Below are positions 12,318 through 22,768 of a DNA stretch of 64,000 nucleotides, piece by piece. Origin of the DNA: Torymus aiolomorphi (Eukaryota; Arthropoda; Insecta; Hymenoptera; Torymidae). The notes under the pieces are model-generated. The model was given only the letters and a program-made list of their open reading frames with translations, made no database searches and had not been told where the DNA came from. The translations under genes were made by a program, and so were the position numbers. Location of the stretch: positions 175,882,297 through 175,946,296 of the forward strand of contig CM070874.1 in the NCBI GenBank assembly GCA_036365515.1, written 5' to 3'. Each line of letters begins with the position of its first letter. Position 1 is the first letter of the stretch.

Positions 12318-12352
12318 CTGAAGAGGGACGTAATAAAATGTCCGAAACGTTG
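12318..12352 (+). other. Hammerhead-like motif in PLE tail
   Basis: CTGAAGAG is followed by stem GGAC / loop / GTCC, then GAAACGTTG. This matches the hammerhead core CUGANGA ... GAAA with a helix-II hairpin, except for one extra unpaired G before the stem. Helix III is minimal. Hammerhead motifs are known from PLE terminal repeats. Confidence 0.45.
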
Positions 12353-13210
12353 TAAATAATTGTTTTACTTATAAAAAACACCTTGGTAGTACGGCCATTA
12401 GCTACAAATTCTATATATAACACTCACACTCACACTACACTACACTAAATGGGCCAAAATTCAAAACTTGACAAGAAAATTCATCCGGCTCCTACAATAT
12501 GAAAGCCACCTGTCAGATTTAGTAGTTGGATTGGCCATTCAATGTTATTGATATTTACTTTCAGGTGATGTGTTCGTACTTAATCCAAAGAATATAAGAA
12601 TGATAGATATCCGCTTTAGTAATGCATTTCAGACATCTCATGTTCTTCGGAGTTAACTTTATCTTTCTGAAATGAAAATATGTAATTTTTTAGTTTTAAC
12701 AGTTCTAAAAAATACACAAGCAGTGTCTTACCTAAATCTGGAAAATTGCATAATTTCATTTTTTTTTTTATTAAATTATACCTACTTACAGAAAGATAAA
12801 ATCAGCTAAGAAATACATGCGATGCCTGAAATACATTATAGAAGCAAATTTCTATCATTCTTATATTCTTTTGGATTAAGTACTAAAACAGATCACCTCA
12901 AAGTAAACATCGACAACACTTAATGATGAGTACATCTGCTACATCTGACAGGTGGCTTTTATATTACAGGAGCAGGATTAATTCGTCTTTTCAAGTTGTA
13001 AATTTCAGTCTATTTATTTAAATATGTTTTTTCTTATAAAATCTGAGGTTCCGTGTAGTGTGATTCTGTCCGAAAGATCTATAGATTTATAAGCCTGCTT
13101 GTAATATGATAATTAATTTTTTCTTTAAGAGAGTACGATTGAATAATAAATCTAGGTACCTGTCAGAATTATGAAAAGTTGACTATAACCTGTAAAAATC
13201 AATTAATATT

Positions 13211-13349
13211 CATTAATTATTCATTAATTACTACAATGAAACTGAATTTTACAGATTACATGCACTTAGATTTATTGCTCATTAATTATTCATTAATTAC
13301 TACAATGAAACTGAATTTTACAGATTACATGCACTTAGATTTATTGCTC
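13211..13349. repeat. 69-bp direct duplication
   Basis: 'ttaattattcattaattac' through 'gcacttagatttattgctc' occurs twice in immediate succession within one array unit. It is a local tandem duplication. Confidence 0.8.
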
Positions 13350-13977
13350 AACCATGCAATCTTAAATTGAATATTGGATTCCTTTCATTTTGTGAACATA
13401 GTTGTTACAGCAGGGCAAACTATAGATGTACAGAACTTTCAGATACACTCACACTACACTACACTAATTGGTCCAAAACTTAAAACTTTAAAAGATAATG
13501 ATTCCTGCTCCTACAATATAATAGCCACCTGTCAGATTTAGCAGGTGTATTGGCCATTCAATGTTATCGATATTTACTTTCAGGTGATGTGTCCGTACTT
13601 ATATCCAAAGAATATAAGAATGACTGATATCCGCTTCAATAATGCATCTCAGACATCTCATGTATGTTTGAGTTGACTTTATCTTTCTGTAAGTAGATAT
13701 AATTTAATAAAAAAAATGAAAATATGTATTTTTTCATTTTGACAGTTCTATAAAAAATACACAAGCAGTGTCTTAGCTAAATCTGGAAAATTACATAATT
13801 TAATTTTTTTTTTTTTATTAAATTATACCTACATACAAAAAGATATTTGCTTAAAAATATATCGGCTTAAAAATATTCATAATCGGCTTAAAAATACATG
13901 AAATGCATGAAATGCATTATAGAAGCAGATTTCTGTCATTCTTATACGCTTTTAGATTAAGTTCGAAAACACACTTA

Positions 13978-15271
13978 CGAGGGTCATTTGACAAGTACCT
14001 AGCCTCACCGCCAGATGGTGCCACTATCGCACCAGAAATACACTACAGTGTAGTATCTTCCTGTAAACGGTTACAGACGAAATTTCAGCCGGATCGGAGT
14101 TGTAGTTTATTTTTGAGAGCTTGTGAAAGCAAATGTGTCCGTTGATTTTTGAAAAAATTGAGAAAGAACAATATCGGTCGGTGATTCGATTCTTGTTTTT
14201 GGAAGGGAAATCGCGCAGTGAAATTAAAGAACGCTTGGATGCAGTGTATGGGGATGCTTCTCCTTCGATGGCGACCGTTAAATTTTGGTATAACGAGTTT
14301 CAACGTGGTCGTACGTCGGTTTTTGATGATCCACGCCCAGGTGCTCCGAAAACAGCCACTACGGAGGAGAACGTGACAAAAATACACGATATCGTTTTGT
14401 CAGACCGCCGATTAAAGGTGCACGAGATAGCTGCGATAGTAGGCATCTCAGAAGAACGCGTGTGGCATATCCTACATGAGATTTTAGGCATGAGGAAGCT
14501 GTCAGCAAGGTGGGTGCCGCGTTTGCTGACTGCAGACAACAAGCGCATCCGTGTGACCAGTTTAGAGCAGTGTTTGGAGCTGTTTAATCGCAATCCAAAA
14601 GAGTTTTTGCGTCGTTACGTGACCGTCGACGAAACATGGATTCACTACTACACTCCAGAGACCAAGGAGCAGTCAAAACAGTGGACCTTACCCGGTGAAC
14701 CTGCTCCGAAGAAGGCGAAGACGGTCCCGTCGGCCGGAAAGGTGATGGCCACTGTTTTCTGGGATTCTCAAGGTGTGATTTTTATTGACTATCTGGAGAA
14801 GGGCAAAACGGTCACAGGACAGTACTACGCCGAACTATTGAGCCGATTTGACGCCGTGTTAGAAGAAAAACGACCCCATTTGTCTAAAAAGAAAGTGCTT
14901 TTCCACCACGATAATGCACCGGCTCACACTTCTGCACTCGCCACGGCTAAATTGGTCGAATTACGCTACGAACTGCTGCCCCATCCACCGTATTCTCCAG
15001 ATTTGGCTTCGTGCGACTTTTTTTTGTTTCCGAACCTAAGAAATTCGCTCGCCGGGAAGAGATTCCACTCCAATAACGAAATAATCGCCGCCACGGAGGC
15101 CTATTTTGTAAACCAAGAGAAAACATTTTTTTCAACGGGGTTAAAAAAATTGGAACACCGCTGGACAAAGTGTATTCAACTAAAAGGAGACTACATTGAA
15201 AAATAAATTTTATTTTTTGTAAAATTTTGGTGTTTTCATTTGTAGGCTAGGTACTTATCAAATGACCCTCG
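13978..15271 (+). mobile_element. Complete mariner element
   Basis: It is 1,294 bp, the standard mariner length. The 28 bp terminal inverted repeats begin CGAGGGTCATTTGA and differ at one position between ends ('gacaagtac' against 'gataagtac'). TA dinucleotides flank both ends (13,976-13,977; 15,272-15,273), as expected for Tc1/mariner. It is inserted in the last unit of the 1-kb foldback array. Near-identical TIRs and an open transposase frame indicate recent arrival. Confidence 0.95.
14133..15206 (+). CDS. mariner transposase, intact
   Basis: This is a 357-residue transposase that cuts and pastes the surrounding element by binding its TIRs in the nucleus. Two N-terminal helix-turn-helix regions are visible: residues about 5-55, ending FWYNEFQRGRTSVFDD PRPG, and about 80-120 with VGISEERVWHILHE. 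The WVPRLL linker follows (WVPHLL or similar in relatives). The catalytic D,D34D triad lies in TVDETWIHYY, FHHDNAPAH and YSPDLASCDFFLFP. Length equals the family norm and no frame is broken. The start is the first ATG after the 5' untranslated stretch, 155 bp from the TIR; the stop lies 65 bp before the 3' end. It may be active. Confidence 0.95.
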   Translation: MCPLIFEKIEKEQYRSVIRFLFLEGKSRSEIKERLDAVYGDASPSMATVKFWYNEFQRGRTSVFDDPRPGAPKTATTEENVTKIHDIVLSDRRLKVHEIAAIVGISEERVWHILHEILGMRKLSARWVPRLLTADNKRIRVTSLEQCLELFNRNPKEFLRRYVTVDETWIHYYTPETKEQSKQWTLPGEPAPKKAKTVPSAGKVMATVFWDSQGVIFIDYLEKGKTVTGQYYAELLSRFDAVLEEKRPHLSKKKVLFHHDNAPAHTSALATAKLVELRYELLPHPPYSPDLASCDFFLFPNLRNSLAGKRFHSNNEIIAATEAYFVNQEKTFFSTGLKKLEHRWTKCIQLKGDYIEK

Positions 15272-15437
15272 TATATACCTATCAACAACACTTAATCATC
15301 ATTAAGATTATGTACACCTGTTAAATCTGACAGGTGGCCTCTTATAGTTGCTGCTTTTCCTGGAAGCAAAATAAAAACCCTGAAACAAAAAATGAAGCTA
15401 TAGCAATGGTCGAAAGCAGTAAATTACTGAAATAATA

Positions 15438-15650
15438 ACTATTCAAAGAAAAGACCACAAAGTGGTCACAGTGTAAAAAAGAAATACAGACTAGATCAGG
15501 TTCCATGGACAATCTGGAAGAAGATGAAGCTGTCAAGACGTGCATATCAGGAAGCCCTTCACTCAAGGTTACCCATGGCCGTTGTTGAGTTTGTTAAAAT
15601 TGCAGTTCCCAATTTGGTGCTATTTTCTCATAAGTCTCCTGCCTTATGAT
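15438..15650 (+). pseudogene. Unidentified exon remnant
   Basis: One plus-strand frame is open for about 65 codons and looks protein-like: KKRPQSGHSVKKKYRLDQ, then VPWTIWKKMKLSRRAYQ, then SRLPMAVVEFVKIAVPN, ending at TGA (about 15,650). The block SRLP...VKIA resembles the start of the exon at 20,031 (SRLPFDALVDCVKVALCN), where a splice acceptor sits directly before SRLP. The two may derive from one gene family. A second frame (GSMDNLEEDEAVKTC) is also open here. I do not recognise the gene. Confidence 0.35.
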
Positions 15651-16267
15651 AGTGATGTTAATGCTCATAATGATAGTCTCATAACTTCCAATCGATACTG
15701 AAGAACCGTACTGGGAAAAAAAAAATTTGGTTTAGTAAATAATGTTTGTTATTTTAGATTTGAATACCCTCACTCGTGTAGAAAAGAAAAAGGAAAATTA
15801 AAAATTTTCTATGGTCTCTTTTGCCGGGAAAGGAAAACAATAATAGAAATTTTTTAGATTCAATATGAAAAGTAATTATATTAAATAAGAAATAACTAAA
15901 GAATTAGATTAATAATAATATGTTTTAAAACATTCTGCTTAGAATAAATTATTACATGGTACCATAACCATAAACTATAATACCTCTACACATATAACTA
16001 ACTGCTAGCATCAATGGAAACACAGCTGTCATCACAATAGTAAATACTATGATTTTTAATTTCTTTATACGGCATTTCTCAATTGGTTTTTTACTTTTTG
16101 CACTCTAAAGTAGATTTAAAAGTAAAGATTTAGTATATCATATTTGATAAAGTACATTCATTTAATAAGTTTGTGAAAGTGTTTAATACAAGTAGTGTAA
16201 GTGAGCTCCAACATTGATTAAAACACTGCCTGTTTCCAACAGGGAAAGGTCCTGGTTTCTAGACTAC
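15651..16267. other. AT-rich interval, nothing seen
   Basis: No coding potential, repeat family or RNA gene is recognisable. Homopolymer A runs occur around 15,718. Confidence 0.4.
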
Positions 16268-16427
16268 TGCTATCCATAAACTGATTAAGCAGCATTTTCA
16301 GCCGATGCTCCGAGTTTATGGTTTCCCGATGGCTCGGTTTTTTGTGCAACTTCTCCTTGACCATCGCGTCGGTGAGACGTTCGCGCTCCTCGTGCAGCCG
16401 GCGCTGCTATTCCAGGAGGGTCTTTAT
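16268..16427 (-). pseudogene. SF3A3: SF3A3 N-terminal fragment (pseudogene)
   Basis: The minus strand aligns without gaps to the N-terminus of splicing factor 3A subunit 3 (SF3a60, U2 snRNP): TLLE, stop, QRRLHEERERLTDAMVKEKL, then INSEHRLKMLLNQFMDS. Family knowledge: the N-terminus METxLEQQRRxHEExERLxDxMxKEM is highly conserved. The start codon has become ATA (16,427), the next codon changed Glu to Lys, and the conserved Gln is TAG (16,407-16,409). Similarity ends near 16,270. Longer minus-strand ORFs over this stretch are in the wrong frame. It is a dead fragment of the first coding exon. Confidence 0.8.
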
Positions 16428-16429
16428 CG

Positions 16430-17215
16430 TGAACGATCGTCGGCAGGACGACCGGGTGTTGACGCACTCGGTTATTTACGTTTAGGGTTAGGATATACGG
16501 CAGTCCGCGGCGCGATATACGTGACTCTGTTATGACCCGAGTCGGGGTCTGAGAGCAGAAAGGCGCTTCTGCAATGGTCGCCAAGTTGACCAATCGGAAC
16601 GTGGAATTCGTTTGCTCAATTAAGCGCTAAACCGCATGGAGTTGCAGGAAAGTTGAATTAAAACTCGAACTCGATAGACTAAACTTAACTTAGAGTTTAT
16701 TAAATAATTAAATACTTTGTTAATTTGACAATCAATGAACTTTAGAACCGTGACTCTATACAATTCAATGACTATTTAAAGCTTCTGGGCGCAACATGCA
16801 CAAGGTGCAGCAGAGTACCAAAAATATTGATAACGACCCAAGCTCTAGCTACTAAGCTTCTCATGTGCTCGGTAGCGATTGACTCTGGCGGCCCAGGGCT
16901 CTCCTTTTATATCCCTGGCGCGGACTTCGAGCCGTTGACGAGAGGGTATGGGAGGAGCCCGCTTCTCCGGTGGTGGGAAATCAGTATGAAGTAGAGGCTG
17001 TAGGGCGCCAGGTTGCCTCGGAGGCCCTCCCACTCCGAAGTAGGGAGAGCGGCGGTGGGGATGCCTCAGATCCGTAAACAGGGCCGAGAGCGCTGTGCGG
17101 CGAGTGACGGTTAGTGGCGGAGGGGGCTACTGGTCCCTGATTGGCTGTTCTTCTGTTTAGCCGTTACGCTCCATGACGTAGAGCTCCAGGAATTGCCTGC
17201 CAGCTCTCCTGGCTC
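16430..17215. other. Moderately GC-rich non-coding interval
   Basis: This stretch follows the SF3A3 fragment on its 5' side and is unusually GC-rich for the window between about 16,860 and 17,180. It could include former 5' flanking DNA of that gene. No open frame gives a recognisable protein. Confidence 0.35.
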
Positions 17216-17218
17216 ATT

Positions 17219-17430
17219 TGCTAATGGATTCCGGGAACTGGTTAACCGTTGGTGTTTACCCCAACCTGCTCGCTAATGGATTCTGGGAATTGGTTGGCCG
17301 TTGATGTTTATCCCAGCCTCCTTGCTAATGGATTCCGGGAATTGGTTGGCCGTTGATGCTCATCCCGGCCTGCTCGCTAATGGATTCCGGGAACTGGTTG
17401 GGTGTTGATTGTCGTCCTGCTGACTGTCCT
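17219..17430. repeat. 52-bp minisatellite, four copies
   Basis: 'gctaatggattcygggaayt' starts at 17,220, 17,272, 17,324 and 17,376, an exact 52 bp spacing, each followed by 'ggttggccgttgatg' or a close variant. Confidence 0.9.
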
Positions 17431-17997
17431 TAGAATAATTCCTATAAACAGAGCCTTTCCTATCTGAGCGAGCTTCTTGAGTTATTGTTATTATAATTAT
17501 TTGTCTCGATTATTGATAACGTAATTATTATTTATTATCGCAATATTTAATGTTTTAATCGCAGATTACTACTGTTTATTTAGTCTCAATTAATTAATGT
17601 GTTGACCTTGCTATTGTTTAATTGAATTATACGGGCGCAATTATTAATTGTTAAAAGTAATAAATTCATTACCGCTTGGTTTTATCTTAATCGGCTAACG
17701 CTAATAATTGATTTCATTCTTAAAGCTTAATTATTGTTTTATGATTATTAATTTTTATATATTCCCGAGGGTTATTGTAGGGTGACCCTAAATACCGCGC
17801 CATTCGCTTACGCGAACGTAGTTCATAACAACTCGACGACGCGCGCGCAGCTGTGCTGCAGCCTGCAGCGCATGCGCTTGGGCGTACACGCACACGGGCA
17901 AGGCCAACAGTGTCGCCGCCATTGCCATCGCTCTGAGGCGATGTTACACATTACCCATATGATAATAGGTAACAATATATATTTTTTTTTTGCAAAT
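17431..17997. other. Interval without recognised genes
   Basis: AT-rich sequence to about 17,770, then a short GC-rich patch (17,790-17,945) with 'gacgacgcgcgcgcag' and 'gcatgcgcttgggcg'. It may be a transposon end; nothing can be assigned. Confidence 0.35.
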
Positions 17998-18238
17998 TAT
18001 GTAAAATCAAGAGAACATTCCTCTAAGTTTCATAATATTATACCCTTCTGAAAAGTTTCAAGTCAAAATATTAATTCGTTTTTGCACAAACTTTGAACAA
18101 AATTTTGACATCACGCTCCGTCTACCTCGAAATTTTGTTCAAAGTTTATGCAAAAACGAATTGATATTTTGACTTGAAATTTGGCAGGAAGGTAGAATAT
18201 TGTGAAACTTAGAGCAATGTTCTCTTGATTTTGCATAA
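17998..18238. repeat. Foldback, about 100-bp arms
   Basis: 17,998-18,097 ('tgtaaaatcaagagaacatt' ... 'caaactttgaacaaaattt') is repeated inverted at 18,133-18,238 ('aaattttgttcaaagttta' ... 'aatgttctcttgattttgca'), around a roughly 35 bp loop. It is a small MITE-like palindrome. Confidence 0.75.
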
Positions 18239-18529
18239 TTCGGTGTATTTTCTTTTTTATTAGCTTCAAACCGTTGAATCGACTCGGTCGATAAAAATTG
18301 AGTCAAGCTTTTAATACGTTTTTTTAAATTATTATTAGAATTATTATTGATTATTAAGTAATAAAGTAATTTAGAATTTTTTAAGAAAAGTCAAAAACTA
18401 GTTTTAAAAAAATCTGCGCATCTTAAATTGCGTAGTTTAAAGGGTTCATTAAAAGTCAAAAGAACTGCGAGTTACTTACGAACTAATTACCAAGCAATTA
18501 CATTTTCTGTAATGTAACATTAGAGTTTT
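18239..18529. other. AT-rich spacer, nothing seen
   Basis: No feature recognised between the two palindromic regions. Confidence 0.4.
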
Positions 18530-19935
18530 TTTTGACAATCAAAAAGTGAAATTAAATTTGGCTCTGGTTTTTGATGGTTATTAAAAATTTACAGATAATT
18601 TCAAATCACAATAAGAAATTTCAAAGCTTTACCTTCCTGAATTTAGGAGAAAAAGGCTAAAACATTTAGTGCAATTTCATATTTCATCCAACGCGTTGTC
18701 CAAAATATGAAAATGCAAAACTGTTTTAGCCTTTCTCTCCTAAATTATCAAAGGTAATGCTTTCAAATTTTGTATAGTGACTTGAAATGATCTGTAAATT
18801 AATATTTTTGCAAAGCCAATTAAAAAAATTTATTTTATATTTTTTGTTATAATGTAATTTAATTTAACATTAGATTTTTTTAAAATCAATGTCAAGTCTT
18901 CAGACTCAAAATGTAAATGAATTTTGCCTCTGGTTTTTTGCATGATTATTATTAATTGAAAGATAATTTGAAACCACTGTATGAAATTTAAGAGCTTAAC
19001 CTTTTATAATTTATGAGAAAAAGGCTAAAACAGTTTTGCATTTTCATATTTTGGACAACTCGTTCGATGAAATATGAGATTGCACTAAATGTTTTGCCCT
19101 TTTTCTCCTAAATTCAGGAAGGTAAAGCTTTGAAACTTCTTATAGTAACTTGAAACGACCTGTAAATTAATAATATTTTTGCAAAACAAATTAGAGAAAT
19201 TTATTACATTTTCTGTAATTTAACATTAGATTTTTTTAATTAACTCCCTGTCAACTCTTGACAATCAAAAAGTGAAATTAAATTTGGCTCTGGTTTTTGA
19301 TGGTTATTAAAAATTTACAGATAATTTCAAATCACAATAAGAAATTTCAAAGCTTTACCTTCCTGAATTTAGGAGAAAAAGGCTAAAACATTTAGTGTAA
19401 TCTCATATTTCACCGAACGAGTTGACCAAAATATAAAAATGCAAAACTGTTTTAGCCTTTTTCTCATAAATTATAAAAGGCAAAGCTCTGAAATTTCGCA
19501 CAGTGGCTTCAAATTATCTTTAAATTAATAATAATCATGCAAAAAACCAGAGGCAAAATTCATTTGCATTTTCAGTTTGAAGACTTGAGACTGATTTATA
19601 AAAATTCTAATGTTAAATTACAGAAAATGCAAAATAAATTTCTCTAATTTTTTTGCAAAAATATTATTAATTTACAGGTAATTTCAAACCACAATAAGAA
19701 ATTTCAAAGCTTTACCTTCCCGAATTTAGGAGAAAAAGGCGAAAACATTTAGTGCAATCTCATATTTCATCCAACGCGTTGTTCAAAATATGAAAATGCA
19801 AAACTGTTTTAGCCTTTTTCTCCTAAATTAGCAAAGGTAATGCTTTCAAATTTTGTGTAATGACTTGAAATGATCTACAAATTAATAATAATCATGCAAA
19901 AAATCAGAGGCAAATTTAATTTACATTTTGAATTT
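18530..19935. repeat. Nested palindromic tandem repeats
   Basis: A roughly 200 bp module reads 'tcaaagctttaccttcctga', 'ggctaaaacattta', 'catccaacgcgttg', 'gcaaaactgttttagcc'. It occurs at about 18,600-18,800, inverted at 18,970-19,150, then direct at 19,330-19,510 and 19,695-19,880. The module is internally palindromic around the ACGCGT-like centre. Linkers ('aaatttggctctggtttttg') are repeated as well. No coding sequence. Confidence 0.75.
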
Positions 19936-20030
19936 GAAGAAAATGATTAAAAAATAAATCTAATGAGTATTTGGTGAAGAGTATCCATGCCAATAATTCT
20001 TCAAATTACCATTTATATTTTCTGGCTTTC

Positions 20031-20265
20031 AGTCAAGGTTACCTTTTGATGCCCTTGTAGACTGTGTAAAAGTTGCACTGTGCAATGACAGCAGTGAAGA
20101 CGAGCAGCAGTACCATAACAGCTTTTGGAACAATACTTTTTCCTCGAGAAATCACAAGGGTCATCGTCACAGCCTTGAAGCCATGCTGTCCTTCATCAGC
20201 TATCTTGTACGCAGCTCATTGAAGATTAGATGGAAACATTATTTGCAAGTTCCTTTGAACTCTTA
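20031..20265 (+). pseudogene. Unidentified exon (host-like), orphan
   Basis: A splice acceptor (tattttctggctttcag) directly precedes an open frame of about 77 codons: SRLPFDALVDCVKVALCN, then SSEDEQQYHNSFWNNTFSSR, then SLEAMLSFISYLVRSS, ending at TAA near 20,265. Composition and length look like a real exon. I do not recognise the protein. Its first residues resemble the remnant at 15,438. No downstream partner exon is evident. Confidence 0.4.
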
Positions 20266-20572
20266 AAGCATTTGGAAAACACCTAAAATACACATTTATG
20301 TACCATCTAGACGTATGAAGAAAATGATTGGAAGCCGACTCACCTAGTTTCAGCTTGTGGATGATTTACCGTGCACAAGTATTCCTATTAGAGAGTGGGT
20401 CAACTAAAGAAAACAGCATGTACATATTCTAAATCTCGCTGTCACCTTCACAGTTAACTGAAAAATTCATACAGTCTGGAAGCCATCCTCATACACTTGT
20501 GATGTGCAAAAAAACAAGTAATGTGATTAATTGCTTAGTAAAAGAAATGTTAATAATCACTGATCTAGAGGC
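20266..20572. other. Interval, nothing seen
   Basis: No supported feature between the plus-strand exon and the minus-strand remnants. Confidence 0.35.
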
Positions 20573-20955
20573 TCAAGTACTGGAGATATCAACATAACCT
20601 CTTCTTTTTCCCATCAGTAGTCGTCCTTTGCAACCTCTTTCTTCGTTATCACTGGCAGATAATGTGTAGGAGCTGTTCCTCAGCGGGAAGTCTTTTTTTG
20701 TCATCACCGGGGACAGCACCAAAATATAGATACATATGTGTACCCACACATGCACTAAAGCATGACTAAAAATCTCTTGAGACTTGTATGGCACCAGCAG
20801 ACTCCAGGACATGCGTATTCTCCATAGACACCAGGGGAGGTGATAGCACTTCTGGATTGGCTTTGTGAGGAACTTATGGTACTATTTTCTTGAAAGCCTC
20901 CTGGCTGCGATATTAATGGTCTTGTCTCTTCTGTCGGGAAAAGAAGACAGAAATA
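20573..20955 (-). pseudogene. Unidentified minus-strand exon remnants
   Basis: Two overlapping minus-strand open stretches look coding. The first follows a good acceptor (ttcttttcccgacag) and includes ETRPLISQPGGFQENS and GVYGEYACPGVCWCHTSL. The second contains TKKDFPLRNSSYTLSASDNE and RGCKGRLLMGKRRGYVD before TGA at 20,573. They may be successive exons of one gene or a retrocopy with frame breaks. I recognise neither. Confidence 0.3.
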
Positions 20956-21079
20956 GAAATTTTTCATCACATAGTTCGTCTTATATGTTATTAATATAAA
21001 ATATATTATTTTTCACATTAAATGTGAAAAAAGTTTCATTTTTAAATGACTTACTTTTCTGACATCTCCCCAAAGGTCT

Positions 21080-21770
21080 TCTTCATAGTAAGTAGTATCC
21101 ATCATTAATAGCTTGCACAAGATCTTGTGTCATTTTTACTCATGTAGTCCAATCACCAGTATGATCATGTCCTTCATATTTCAGAATTCTCGAAGAAGCA
21201 GGCTGTGTAACGCTGAGCAATTTATTGATATCACTGTCAGATATTTCATAATCATGATCATTTTCAGACCATTCTCAGTTATGTCTAAACCGGGTTCAGT
21301 TTTGAACTCAATGCCGAACACAGGTTCTGTTTTGATTTTTGTTTTTAAACATTTTCCTTTTGATTCACTTCTAGCTGTATCGGGCGTTTATGAATTTTCA
21401 GAAGCTATTAACTTAATTTTTAATTATTTATTAATTTTTGCCACCTGTTGATACAACAAATGGCTGGTCTGTATCGTTGAATACATGTGGATCTGCACCT
21501 TTTTGCGTGTCTGTATTCCCTCAAACTTTAAAGCGATCAGAAAATTTTAATTTATTGTCCATGCTTAGCTGCTTTGAATTGAGGATCTTCATTGATAATG
21601 GTTTTTGTTACTCGATGGAAAAGCTGCATATTCAAATTCATCAAACTTCTTCTCTACTAGGTCAGACTTATTGGAAGGCAGTTATAAAGATTCGTTATCT
21701 TCATAATGCACTATAAGCATATCAGTATCGGGTCACTTCAGCATTGCTTAAGTAGTAAAAATAGACTCCA
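21080..21770 (-). pseudogene. Decayed acidic-protein coding remnant
   Basis: The minus strand holds a series of short in-register peptides separated by stops and shifts: LPSNKSDLVEKKFDEFEYAA, MKILNSKQLSMDNKLKF, GADPHVFNDTDQPFVVSTGG, KTKIKTEPVFGIEFKTEPG, then SDSDINKLLSVTQPASSRIL. The KTEP motifs suggest a SUMO-site-bearing nuclear protein, but this is only a guess from composition. No family recognised. Confidence 0.3.
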
Positions 21771-22768
21771 TCTTCTTATACCCTTCTATTGTTATGATGT
21801 TCTTTGCAATACAAAATATAAACAATATGATTTCTTCAAAAATTTCTTACACTAAGAATTTCATTGAATCTGTATATCTAAGTGTTTACTTGGTATACTA
21901 TTATAAGCACTTTGGAGAGAGTTTTTCATAGTTACACACTTGTCGTTTTGTCCACTGCTGGTATATAGAGCAAAAATCTTTATTTCCACATTCACATAAA
22001 TATTTACACAATTTCTATTAACAGTAGCTTCCGCTCCTCCAGTTCAATTAACTCGAACCATCACTTTCATTGAACACTGCAACAACTCAAAACAAGCTAA
22101 CAGTGGACATCGCTGCACCAACACACTCAATTAGGTACCTGCCAGAACAAAAATAACCACATTTTGGGGTTATGCGCTCTTGCTTTTTGACAACTTCGTT
22201 CCTCCGCGAGAGTGAGAGTGCAAGATCTGTGGCAACGAGTTCTCGTCCGCGGCACCAGGTCGTCATGCGATGCTCGTTTATGGCACCAGCCCCACTGAGC
22301 ACCCGGGTTTCCGCTGGACTTGGGTTGAGTGCGGCGACGAAGACGACGCTGCTGGCTACGCTCTCGCGCCTCTGCTGCTGCTGGCTGCGCTCTCGCGCCT
22401 CTGCATGCTGCTGTTGACAGCAGCTTCATGTCGTCGGCCGTGAATACATAAGCGCGTTCGCTCACATTTGGCCGCGGTCGACCGCGGTAAGAGCGCACGC
22501 GCTCGCTATCCCTACGCCATCAGTCGAGTGCGAGTTCGGTCGTCTTTGACTTCGGAGGTACTTCGATTTGGCAACGTCGCACGATCGTTTGACCGCATTT
22601 GGGTAGTTTTCTTCTGATTGCTAGAACTGTACCTATATACTTACGTGCAAATAATAAAAATTAGTGAGTGGAGCCGTCGAACAAAGATGATGACTCTGCA
22701 ACTCTAATTCATTATTACAAAATATAAAGATCTACTGACATTTTCACATAAAGCATTGAGTATGTGTG
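21771..22768. other. Interval with GC-rich block, no gene assigned
   Basis: 21,771-22,080 is AT-rich with nothing visible. 22,090-22,610 is GC-rich, with 'ctgctgctgctggctgcgctctcgcgcctctg' style repetition (split: 'cgctctcgcgcctctg' occurs twice near 22,360 and 22,388) and 'ggccgcggtcgaccgcgg'. A TCAGTC initiator-like string lies near 22,521. It could be an old promoter or transposon end; I cannot decide. Confidence 0.3.

Larger units (their letters stand above)
10764..12420 (+). mobile_element. 5'-truncated Penelope-like element A
   Basis: It interrupts one foldback unit. Host sequence 'cactcacactc' stands on both sides (10,753-10,763 and 12,421-12,431), an 11 bp putative target duplication, although the site is itself CAC-repetitive. 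The insert contains the second half of a PLE reverse transcriptase, a GIY-YIG domain and about 500 bp of 3' tail with a hammerhead-like motif. Confidence 0.85.
7640..13975. repeat. Array of about 1-kb foldback units
   Basis: The anchor CACCTGTCAG occurs at 7,891, 8,857, 9,862, 12,517 and 13,525. Spacings are 966 and 1,005 bp, then 1,005 bp once the PLE insertion is subtracted, then 1,008 bp. Each unit is itself a foldback. The left half ('ctttcggacagac' ... 'gtgatgtgttcgtacttaatcc') is repeated inverted in the right half ('ggattaagtactaaaacacatcac' split as seen ... 'gtccgaaagatctatag'), with an oligo-T loop ('cattttttttttatta') between. A unit end resumes after the mariner at 15,272-15,345. 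No unit encodes a credible protein. Confidence 0.85.

Noticed and set aside
7640..15345. CRISPR-like array of regularly spaced repeats
   Set aside because: Repeats are about 1 kb with internal inverted halves and no spacers; eukaryotic context.
16285..16593. 102-codon minus-strand frame
   Set aside because: Wrong frame over the SF3A3 fragment; the meaningful frame is offset and contains a stop.
22127..22498. 123-codon Arg/Ala-rich minus-strand frame
   Set aside because: It follows from GC-rich repetitive DNA; no domain, and the opposite strand is equally open.
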